5,432 nucleotides of DNA, from positions 1 through 5,432 of the forward strand of contig JAPLZW010000007.1 of the NCBI GenBank assembly GCA_026394835.1, written 5' to 3'. The position numbers and the translations under genes are program-made. The DNA comes from Candidatus Wolfebacteria bacterium. GTDB taxonomy: Bacteria > Patescibacteriota > Minisyncoccia > UBA6257 > UBA9933. The notes beneath the pieces were generated by a model, which made no database searches, was not told the origin of the DNA, and saw only the letters and a program-made list of their open reading frames with translations. Below, piece by piece: positions 1 through 5,302 of the stretch (positions within the stretch are counted from its first letter, which is position 1; every line of letters begins with the position of its first letter).

Positions 1-87
1 ATGATGGTGGGCGCGCCGAAATTAAGGAGGCTGCCTTCAAAGAAAAGCGAACCGCCGGCGGGATTGCCCGTGGAAGACTTCGTTTAA
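1..87 (+). CDS. Possible 3' end of an upstream gene (partial, frame uncertain)
   Basis: An open frame runs from the window edge to a TAA at 85-87. Its translation is rich in Pro, Lys and Arg and ends in ...GLPVEDFV, which would suit a flexible C-terminal tail. A second open frame (phase 3) runs from base 3 to a TAA at 102-104 and ends in ...LRLSLNSH, so the true frame cannot be settled from so little sequence. Either choice leaves a short gap (22 or 5 bases) before the ATPase start, consistent with an upstream member of the same operon. No domain can be recognised and no function is proposed. Confidence 0.35.
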   Translation: MMVGAPKLRRLPSKKSEPPAGLPVEDFV

Positions 88-109
88 GTTTGAACTCGCA
101 CTAATCTTT

Positions 110-1648
110 ATGGACACTGAAAAAATAACAATTTGCGGAGAAACCAACTTCCGGGGGAAGAGGGTAAAGTTCGGCATCAAGAAAGAGGATAGAAGCCGGC
201 ATATGTACGTAATTGGGAAAACCGGCACAGGAAAAACATCGTTCCTTGAAAATATGGCAATCGATGATATCAGAAACGGCCGGGGAGTGGCTGTCATAGA
301 CCCGCACGGCGAATTCGCCGAAAAGATGCTGGACTATGTTCCGGAAGAGCGCATTAATGATATTATCTATTTCAATCCCTCGGACTTGGATTATCCCATG
401 GCTTTTAACGTTCTGGAGCAGGTTTCGGTTGAAAGCCGGCATCTTGTGGCGTCGGGCATTATGGGCGTTTTCAAAAAAATCTGGCCCGATGTCTGGTCAG
501 CCAGAATGGAATACATTTTGAATAATACTCTGCTTGCTTTGCTTGAATATCCCGGGTCAACGCTTTTGGGAATCATGAGAATGCTGGCGGAAAAGGATTA
601 CAGGAATAAAATCGTGGATTCCCTGACCGACCCCGTTATCAAGTCTTATTGGAAAAACGAATTTGACCGCTATACCCAGAGGCAGGAGGTTGAATCGGTT
701 GCCGCCATCCAGAATAAAGTCGGCCAGTTTGTCTCCAATCCTTTAATCCGGAATATAGTGGGACAGGCGCATTCCACGATTAATATGCGGAAAATAATGG
801 ATGACGGAAAAATCTTTATCGCCAATATTTCAAAAGGAAAAGTGGGCGAAGATAATTCCGCGCTTTTGGGCGCGATGCTTATCACAAAGCTCCAGCTTGC
901 GGCGATGTCCCGCGTCGATATTCCTTCCGGAGAGAGGCGGGATTTTTACGTTTATGTTGACGAGTTCCAGAATTTTTCTACGGAATCATTCGCCAATATT
1001 TTATCCGAGGCGAGAAAGTACCGGCTGAATCTTATTTTGGCGCATCAATATATCGGCCAGCTCGTGACTTCCGACCGGAGCATGAAAGTGCGCGACGCGG
1101 TTTTCGGGAACGTGGGGACAATCGTTTCTTTCCGGGTTGGCGCCGAAGACGCGGAATTTCTGGAAAAAGAATTTATGCCGGAGTTTCTGATGAATGACTT
1201 GGTCAATTTGGCGAACCGGGATGTTTACATAAAACTAATGGTTGATGGCGTGACTTCCCAGCCTTTTTCCGCGAGGACATGCGATTCTTACCCCAGGCCG
1301 CACGATGTCATAAGGGATGTAATTATTGAAAGTTCCAGAAATCAATACAGCGTTCCCCGGGCTATTGTCGAAGAAAAAATAGCGAAAGAGTGGACTTCGG
1401 GATCGGACAGGGTTGAAGAAAGGATCCAGCGCCGCGATGAAATGCCCCTAAGCAGCGTTTTGAACGAAAGACGGCCCGACCATGCTCCTTTCGAACCGCA
1501 CAGGCGCGAAGAGCAGCCCAGAAAAGAATTCAAAGAAAAAAAAGCCGTGAATATGGAAGATTTACGCAAAGCGATTGAAAATTCCCTGAAAGTGGGGGAT
1601 AATAGTTCTGACAAAAATGAGAATTTGGAACAAGGAAATAATAAGTAA
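110..1648 (+). CDS. VirD4/TraG-like (type IV secretion coupling type) P-loop ATPase, soluble form
   Basis: The 512-residue protein is a P-loop ATPase of the VirD4/TraG/HerA group, whose members use ATP to pump DNA or pass substrates to a secretion channel. Walker A is GKTGTGKT at residues 36-43. Walker B is the hydrophobic strand ending in Asp284-Glu285 (YVYVDEF). A downstream AHQY segment (311-314) sits where these ATPases have a sensor Gln. Residues 30-75 form the nucleotide-binding start, including the VIDPHGEF segment typical of the family. Residues 430-512 are highly charged and probably disordered, apart from a short predicted helix near 482-495. I see no N-terminal membrane helix, unlike classical VirD4. 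Related soluble proteins are common in CPR genomes, but their substrate is unknown. The ATG at 110 is preferred because it begins just before the conserved N-terminal region. No Shine-Dalgarno sequence precedes it. The 3' end overlaps aspS. Confidence 0.88.
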   Translation: MDTEKITICGETNFRGKRVKFGIKKEDRSRHMYVIGKTGTGKTSFLENMAIDDIRNGRGVAVIDPHGEFAEKMLDYVPEERINDIIYFNPSDLDYPMAFNVLEQVSVESRHLVASGIMGVFKKIWPDVWSARMEYILNNTLLALLEYPGSTLLGIMRMLAEKDYRNKIVDSLTDPVIKSYWKNEFDRYTQRQEVESVAAIQNKVGQFVSNPLIRNIVGQAHSTINMRKIMDDGKIFIANISKGKVGEDNSALLGAMLITKLQLAAMSRVDIPSGERRDFYVYVDEFQNFSTESFANILSEARKYRLNLILAHQYIGQLVTSDRSMKVRDAVFGNVGTIVSFRVGAEDAEFLEKEFMPEFLMNDLVNLANRDVYIKLMVDGVTSQPFSARTCDSYPRPHDVIRDVIIESSRNQYSVPRAIVEEKIAKEWTSGSDRVEERIQRRDEMPLSSVLNERRPDHAPFEPHRREEQPRKEFKEKKAVNMEDLRKAIENSLKVGDNSSDKNENLEQGNNK

Positions 1649-3005
1649 GGTTGGAGAAGAAGTTGAACTTTTTGGCTGGGTTAATGTCCGCAGGGACCAC
1701 GGCAAAATTATCTTCATAGACCTGAGGGACAGAACGGGCATAAACCAGGTTGTTTTTACGCCCCAGTGCAAAGATTATAAACTGGCGGAGGCTTTGCGTT
1801 CCGAATGGGTAATTAAGCTTTTGGGAATCGTAAAAGAGAGGCCGAAAGGCATGATAAATGAGGACCTTCCGACCGGTAAGTATGAAATTGAAGCTACGGG
1901 ACTGGAGGTTCTGTCTATAGCCAAAACACCTCCTTTCGAGATCACGACTGACGGCTATGAAGTTGATGAAGAATTAAGGCGGAAATATCGCTATCTTGAT
2001 TTAAGGAGAGACAGGTTGCAAAAAAATCTCAGATTGCGGAATAAGGTAACTGCCTTGGTCCGTGAATATTTCGCGAGAAACGATTTTGTAGAAATAGAAA
2101 CTCCCAATCTTACCAAGACTTCGCCCGAAGGAGCAAGAGATTTCCTGGTGCCGTCGAGATTTTATCCGGGTAAATTTTACGCCTTGCCCCAGGCTCCCCA
2201 GCAATATAAACAGCTTTTGATGATCGCCGGTTTTGAAAGATATTTTCAAATAGCGCATGTTTTCAGAGATGAAGACTTGAGGGCGGACAGGCAACTTGAA
2301 CATACCCAAATTGATTTGGAGATGTCTTTCGCTACAGAAGAAGAAGTCAGAGATATGGTGGAGGGAATGATGATTTACGTAGCGGAATCTTGCGGAAAGA
2401 AAATTTGGAAAAAACCTTTCCCGGTTTTTACCCACGAAGAAGCGATGAAGAAATTCGGGGCGGATAAATTTGATTTAAGAGAGAACAAAAAAGATGGGGA
2501 TGTATTAGCCTTTGCTTGGGTTATTGACTTTCCGCTTTTTGAAAAAACAGACGAGGGCGGTTGGACTTTCGCGCATAATCCTTTTTCCGCGCCAAAGGCG
2601 GAGGCGGTGGAAAAAGTTATGAAGGAAGAAGATTTGGGTAGTTTGCGCGCCCAACAATATGATTTGGTTTGTAACGGATATGAGATGGCTTCGGGAGGAG
2701 TCCGGATTTCCAATCCTGTTGTCCAGAGAAAAATTTTTGAAATCATGGGGCTTACTCTGGACCAAATCGAAGAGCGTTTTGGCCATATTATTAATGCTTA
2801 TGAATATGGCGCTCCGCCGCACGCGGGTATGGCTCCCGGCCTGGACAGGTTAATAATGCTGTTGGCCGGAGAAGAAAATATCCGCGAAGTTATCGCTTTC
2901 CCGGTAAGCGCAAAGGGCCAGACCTCGGTAATGGATTCGCCTTCGCCGGCGTCACCCCAACAGCTTAAAGAATTACATATCAAAATAACCGAAGATAAAA
3001 AATAA
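1617..3005 (+). CDS. aspS: Aspartate-tRNA ligase (AspRS), GAD-less, probably non-discriminating
   Basis: This class IIb synthetase charges tRNA(Asp) with aspartate using ATP. Residues 1-105 form the OB-fold anticodon-binding domain (GWVNVRRDHG, FIDLRDRTG). Class II motif 1 lies around 141-163, motif 2 contains FRDED at 216-220 (Arg217), and motif 3 contains GLDR at 408-411 (Arg411). Active-site residues known from E. coli AspRS are present: Lys198, Gln195, Arg217, Asp233, and counterparts of Arg489 and Arg537 at 363 and 411. The Ser usual at 193 is Ala here. The protein is 462 residues against about 590 in E. coli. Numbering matches E. coli up to Asp233 and is then offset by 126, because the GAD insertion domain is missing around residues 283-299. 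His28 and Gly78 match residues tied to recognition of tRNA(Asn) as well as tRNA(Asp). The ATG at 1617 fits the family N-terminus, so the 32-base overlap with the ATPase gene appears real. Confidence 0.96.
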   Translation: MRIWNKEIISKVGEEVELFGWVNVRRDHGKIIFIDLRDRTGINQVVFTPQCKDYKLAEALRSEWVIKLLGIVKERPKGMINEDLPTGKYEIEATGLEVLSIAKTPPFEITTDGYEVDEELRRKYRYLDLRRDRLQKNLRLRNKVTALVREYFARNDFVEIETPNLTKTSPEGARDFLVPSRFYPGKFYALPQAPQQYKQLLMIAGFERYFQIAHVFRDEDLRADRQLEHTQIDLEMSFATEEEVRDMVEGMMIYVAESCGKKIWKKPFPVFTHEEAMKKFGADKFDLRENKKDGDVLAFAWVIDFPLFEKTDEGGWTFAHNPFSAPKAEAVEKVMKEEDLGSLRAQQYDLVCNGYEMASGGVRISNPVVQRKIFEIMGLTLDQIEERFGHIINAYEYGAPPHAGMAPGLDRLIMLLAGEENIREVIAFPVSAKGQTSVMDSPSPASPQQLKELHIKITEDKK

Positions 3006-3006
3006 A

Positions 3007-3612
3007 ATGGAAGACATAAAAAAAGAAAGAACTTTTGTCGCCGTGAAGCCCGATGGCGTCCAGCGGGGAATGATAGGGGAAATTATAAAACGTTACGAAA
3101 GGAGCGGATTAAAACTTGTCGGCATTAAAATGGTTGTGCCGGCGGTTGAATTGGTGGAAAAGTTTTACTCAATTGACCCGGAATGGAAAAGAAAGGCTGG
3201 GGAAAAAGCCATTGCCGCTTATGTGAAAAAAGGTAAAACTCCTCCGGTTAATGACCCGATGCAGGTGGGAGAAATCGTTCTTGATAAATTAAAGAAGTAT
3301 TTGGCTTCAGGACCGGTTGTCGCCATGGTCTGGCAGGGGATGCACGCGGTCGGGATAATCAAAAAAATTACCGGTATTACCGAGCCTTTGACATCAGACG
3401 CGGGCACTATTCGCGGAGATCTGACTATAGATTCTTATGAGGTGGCTGATATGGATGGTAGGGCAACAAGAAACCTGGTCCATTGCTCCACGAGTATTGA
3501 GGAAGCGGAAAAGGAGATCCCTTTGTGGTTTATGCCCCAAGAACTGATAGATTACAGGCTGATAAACGACGCTATTCTCTACGACGTCAATTTGGACGGT
3601 ATTTTGGAATAA
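3007..3612 (+). CDS. ndk: Nucleoside diphosphate kinase, long form
   Basis: NDK transfers the gamma phosphate of NTPs to NDPs through a phosphohistidine. The hallmarks are visible: the N-terminal ERTFVAVKPDGV with Lys14, SGPVVAMVWQG at 101-111, DAGTIRGD at 131-138 (Arg136), and the active-site segment NLVHCSTS with Asn156, catalytic His159 and Ser161, followed by Glu165. Length is 201 residues against about 140 for the usual enzyme. The excess lies in an insertion around 55-98, a second one just before the active site (about 139-154), and a C-terminal extension from 176. I recall this long layout from CPR and some archaeal homologues. The Arg that normally precedes the G-x-T-x-P segment is replaced by Lys119, and the Asp of the common HGSDS motif is Thr162. 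The start is one base after the aspS stop, which suggests co-transcription and possibly translational coupling. No strong Shine-Dalgarno sequence is seen. Confidence 0.95.
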   Translation: MEDIKKERTFVAVKPDGVQRGMIGEIIKRYERSGLKLVGIKMVVPAVELVEKFYSIDPEWKRKAGEKAIAAYVKKGKTPPVNDPMQVGEIVLDKLKKYLASGPVVAMVWQGMHAVGIIKKITGITEPLTSDAGTIRGDLTIDSYEVADMDGRATRNLVHCSTSIEEAEKEIPLWFMPQELIDYRLINDAILYDVNLDGILE

Positions 3613-3640
3613 CTTATCCTCATCGACTCTTTTCCGCTTG

Positions 3641-3649
3641 TGGTATAAT
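3641..3649 (+). promoter_or_regulatory. Extended -10 promoter for the structured RNA
   Basis: TGGTATAAT is a perfect TATAAT (3644-3649) preceded by the extended -10 dinucleotide TG. A strong -35 is not evident; the best candidate is TCGACT at 3623-3628, 15 bases upstream, with 4 of 6 matches to TTGACA. The predicted start is about A3656, exactly the first base of the closing stem of the downstream RNA. That agreement between independent signals supports the call. The promoter sits just after the ndk stop and faces the same way. Confidence 0.72.
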
Positions 3650-3655
3650 GAAGAT

Positions 3656-3807
3656 ACCCTACTAAAGATTCTTGGACTAATCTTTACTAAAAGGGAGAAT
3701 AAACAGTACTCCGACGTGAAGTCGGAGTTGAGTTCACCCACCTGGCTAAATATCCAGGACAATCAGCAGTAGGGTTATAAAGAATCGGCCGCCTGGCCGG
3801 TTTTTTT
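3656..3807 (+). ncRNA. Unrecognised structured RNA: junction of three arms plus terminator
   Basis: Between an extended -10 promoter and an intrinsic terminator lies a non-coding segment with nested perfect stems. The closing stem pairs ACCCTACT (3656-3663) with AGTAGGGT (3768-3775). Inside it are three arms. Arm 1 pairs AAAGATT (3664-3670) with AATCTTT (3679-3685) around loop CTTGGACT. Arm 2 pairs ACTCCGAC (3708-3715) with GTCGGAGT (3721-3728) around loop GTGAA, a GNRNA-type pentaloop, and can be extended through an internal loop by GGGAGAAT (3693-3700) with GTTCACCC (3732-3739), which has one A-A mismatch. Arm 3 pairs CCTGG (3741-3745) with CCAGG (3754-3758). It lacks the hallmarks I know for tRNA, tmRNA, RNase P, SRP RNA and 6S RNA. 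It could be an independent small RNA, or a leader or riboswitch for the isomerase gene starting 92 bases beyond the terminator. No antiterminator pairing was found, which favours an independent RNA. Confidence 0.68.
3779..3807 (+). terminator. Intrinsic terminator ending the structured RNA
   Basis: A GC-rich hairpin CGGCC (3786-3790), loop GCCT, GGCCG (3795-3799) is followed by seven T residues at 3801-3807. The upstream A-rich bases can extend the stem by pairing with the T run through A-T and G-T pairs, to about 12 pairs. A second, mutually exclusive hairpin (GCCG at 3796-3799 with CGGC at 3811-3814) is followed by another seven-T run at 3815-3821 and may act as a backup. Confidence 0.85.
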
Positions 3808-3864
3808 ATTCGGCTTTTTTTATTGGGGAATTAAGGTTAAAATAAAAAGGAAGCGGGTAGTCCT

Positions 3865-3892
3865 AATTACCAATTACTAATTACTAATTACC
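3865..3892 (+). repeat. Four-copy AATTACY heptamer tandem array
   Basis: Four consecutive 7-base units read AATTACC, AATTACT, AATTACT, AATTACC, ending 7 bases before the isomerase start codon. The array fills the place where a ribosome binding site would normally be. The nearest purine-rich candidate, AGGAAG at 3848-3853, is about 46 bases upstream of the ATG. The array is AT-rich, has no coding potential, and shares the word AATTAC with the repeat on the left side of the GxxExxY cassette (4882-4887). Confidence 0.85.
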
Positions 3893-3899
3893 GACACAT

Positions 3900-4877
3900 A
3901 TGATGAGCGATGCCATAAAAGATTTTCCGAATCAGCTCGCGTTTGAGCCGGTTTTGGCGAACGCGGAGAATCTTGGCACGAAAGGAAAATTTATTGTTAT
4001 CGGCATGGGCGGTTCGCACTTGGCCGCAGACCTTCTGAAAATAATTAATCCATCCTTGGATGTTGTTATTCACACGAATTACGGTTTGCCGAAAATGTCC
4101 GACGAGGCTTTGGCGGAACGGCTCATAATTTTAAGTTCTTATTCCGGTAATACCGAGGAAGTCTTGGATGCTTGGAGTACTGCCAAAGAAAAAAATTTTT
4201 CAGTCGCGGCGATTGCGGTCGGGGGCGAGTTGTTGGATTTGGCGAAAGAAAATAATGCGCCGTATGTTCAGATTCCCGATACCGGAATTCAGCCGCGCTC
4301 GGCGCTGGGGTTCAGTTTGAAGGCGCTTCTTAAAGTAATGGGCGATGAGGAATCTCTATCGCGTATCGGAGAATTAGCCTCGGATTTCGATTCCGTGAAA
4401 GAAGAAGATTGGGGCCGGGGGCTGGCGGAAAGGCTTGAGGGATTCGTGCCGGTAATTTATTCTTCGGATGAGAATTTTCCGATTGCGATGAATTGGAAAA
4501 TAAAATTCAATGAAACCGGCAAGGTGCCGGCGTTTGCCAATAAATTGCCGGAAATGAACCATAACGAAATGACGGGTTTTGATGTTGCTCCCGGAACAAG
4601 CGGGCTTTCCGAAAATTTTTACTTTATCTTGCTTCAGGACGGAGGTGATAATCCCAAAATATCAAAAAGAATCGGGGTCTTGGAAAATCTTTTAAGAGAC
4701 AGGGGATTTAATGTGGAAGTTTTAAGTTTGGACGCGGATTCGGACGACGTTTTCCGGAAGATATTTTCTTCTTTGATACTGGCTGACTGGACCGCTTATT
4801 ATCTGGCTGAGCAATACGGCGTGGAATCCGAGCAGGTGCCGATGGTTGAGGAATTCAAAAATAGTATTCGCGAATAA
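3900..4877 (+). CDS. SIS-domain bifunctional phosphoglucose/phosphomannose isomerase
   Basis: The 325-residue protein fits the archaeal/bacterial PGI/PMI family, which interconverts glucose-6-phosphate or mannose-6-phosphate with fructose-6-phosphate in the cytoplasm. The first SIS domain has GMGGSHLAADLL (35-46) and the phosphate-binding SSYSGNTEE (79-87), and the conserved QPRSALG segment lies at 131-137. In the C-terminal domain, Glu205 (FNETGK) and His221 (NHNE) are 16 residues apart, the same spacing I recall for catalytic Glu203 and His219 of the Pyrobaculum aerophilum enzyme. Lys320 (EEFK) is at the place of its catalytic Lys298. Length is normal for the family. The gene starts at ATG 3900 or the adjacent ATG 3903. 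An in-frame TAA at 3885-3887 excludes longer starts. No Shine-Dalgarno sequence is present, only the heptamer array. The last codons, including the TAA, lie inside the left inverted repeat of the next element, so the extreme C-terminus may have been altered by it. Confidence 0.92.
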   Translation: MMSDAIKDFPNQLAFEPVLANAENLGTKGKFIVIGMGGSHLAADLLKIINPSLDVVIHTNYGLPKMSDEALAERLIILSSYSGNTEEVLDAWSTAKEKNFSVAAIAVGGELLDLAKENNAPYVQIPDTGIQPRSALGFSLKALLKVMGDEESLSRIGELASDFDSVKEEDWGRGLAERLEGFVPVIYSSDENFPIAMNWKIKFNETGKVPAFANKLPEMNHNEMTGFDVAPGTSGLSENFYFILLQDGGDNPKISKRIGVLENLLRDRGFNVEVLSLDADSDDVFRKIFSSLILADWTAYYLAEQYGVESEQVPMVEEFKNSIRE

Positions 4878-4880
4878 TGC
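4863..4880 (+). repeat. Left outer inverted repeat
   Basis: AGTATTCGCGAATAATGC matches the reverse complement of 5303-5320 at 17 of 18 positions; the mismatch is at 4867, and 13 consecutive bases (4868-4880) are perfect. It contains the last codons and TAA stop (4875-4877) of the isomerase gene. It also begins a degenerate repeat of about 9 bases of type GCRAATAAT that runs to about 4903, into the first codons of the GxxExxY gene. Confidence 0.85.
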
Positions 4881-4885
4881 GAATT
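4873..4885 (+). repeat. Left inner inverted repeat (AATAATGCGAATT)
   Basis: This 13-mer is the perfect reverse complement of 5277-5289. It overlaps the outer repeat and the stop codon of the isomerase gene. A further copy of its 8-base core AATAATGC at 4892-4899 contains the GxxExxY start codon. Confidence 0.8.
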
Positions 4886-4895
4886 ACAGCAAATA

Positions 4896-5291
4896 ATGCA
4901 AATAGAATCCGCGAAAGAGATAGTTTTACCGGATTTAAGCTATAAAATCATCGGCGCGGCTTTTGAAGTGTTTAATGAGTTGGGGTGGGGGCTGCCCGAG
5001 AAGGATTATCAGATAGCTTTGAGTAAGGAGTTGAAGGAACTTGGTTTCAATGTTAAAAGAGAAGTTTATATTCCCCTTAAGTATAAAACTTCAAATATTA
5101 GCCGTTATTTTGCGGATTTCGTAGTTGATGATAAAATCCTATTAGAGATAAAAGTGGTTTCAAGATTGGGATATTTTCACGCAAGGCAGATTTTAACTTA
5201 TTTAAGAACGGCTAATTTGAGGCTGGGGATTCTCTTGTATTTTACACAAGAGGGGGTTAAATATCGTCGAGTTCTGAATTCGCATTATTAA
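4896..5291 (+). CDS. GxxExxY family protein (PD-(D/E)XK nuclease-like)
   Basis: The 131-residue protein matches the GxxExxY family, a group of small proteins with a PD-(D/E)XK-like core and no established biochemical role. The name-giving motif is Gly32-Leu-Pro-Glu35-Lys-Asp-Tyr38. The nuclease-like core is Asp74 (YFADF), then Glu84-Ile-Lys86 (LLEIK), spaced as in PD-(D/E)XK enzymes. His95, Gln98 and the Tyr-Leu pair at 102-103 form the conserved helix after the core, followed by the LGILLYF strand (110-116). N-terminal SYKIIGAAFEVFNELG (15-30) is also family-typical, and length is normal. All expected catalytic positions are intact, so the gene is not visibly degraded. The start ATG lies within an AATAATGC repeat and there is no Shine-Dalgarno sequence. 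The gene is flanked on both sides by inverted repeats and is AT-richer than its neighbour. A self-spreading or repeat-related role is an inference. Confidence 0.9.
   Translation: MQIESAKEIVLPDLSYKIIGAAFEVFNELGWGLPEKDYQIALSKELKELGFNVKREVYIPLKYKTSNISRYFADFVVDDKILLEIKVVSRLGYFHARQILTYLRTANLRLGILLYFTQEGVKYRRVLNSHY
5277..5289 (-). repeat. Right inner inverted repeat
   Basis: AATTCGCATTATT is the perfect reverse complement of 4873-4885. It encodes the last residues of the GxxExxY protein (Asn-Ser-His-Tyr), and its final T is the first base of that gene's TAA stop (5289-5291). Confidence 0.8.
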
Positions 5292-5302
5292 AATTTAAAT
5301 TA

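Noticed and set aside
2001..2435. 144-residue open frame on the - strand inside aspS
   Set aside because: It lies antisense to strongly conserved AspRS motifs, shows no recognisable domain, and is typical of shadow frames opposite a real gene.
3601..3630. Terminator directly after ndk
   Set aside because: GGAATAACTTATCC is only a weak imperfect palindrome without a T run, so no terminator can be supported there.
3648..3665. Tiny ORF starting at an ATG overlapping the -10 box
   Set aside because: It reads only five codons before TAA and overlaps the promoter and predicted transcription start, so it would not be on the RNA.
3394..3762. 122-residue open frame on the - strand across the ndk 3' end and the structured RNA
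   Set aside because: It covers the ndk active-site region in antisense and the structured non-coding stretch. No family features or initiation signal are evident.
3656..3775. Structured RNA as a tRNA, tmRNA, RNase P, SRP or 6S RNA
   Set aside because: Arm sizes and loops do not fit tRNA (no TTCGA-type loop or anticodon arm). The hallmark motifs of tmRNA, RNase P and SRP RNA are missing, and the branched layout does not resemble the rod-like 6S RNA.
3838..3843. TAAAAT as a -10 box for the isomerase gene
   Set aside because: It matches 5 of 6 bases, but there is no acceptable -35 at proper spacing (only a T run) and no TG extension. In such AT-rich sequence this is expected by chance.
3865..3892. 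Heptamer array as a CRISPR remnant
   Set aside because: The units are contiguous 7-mers without spacers, and no cas gene is nearby.
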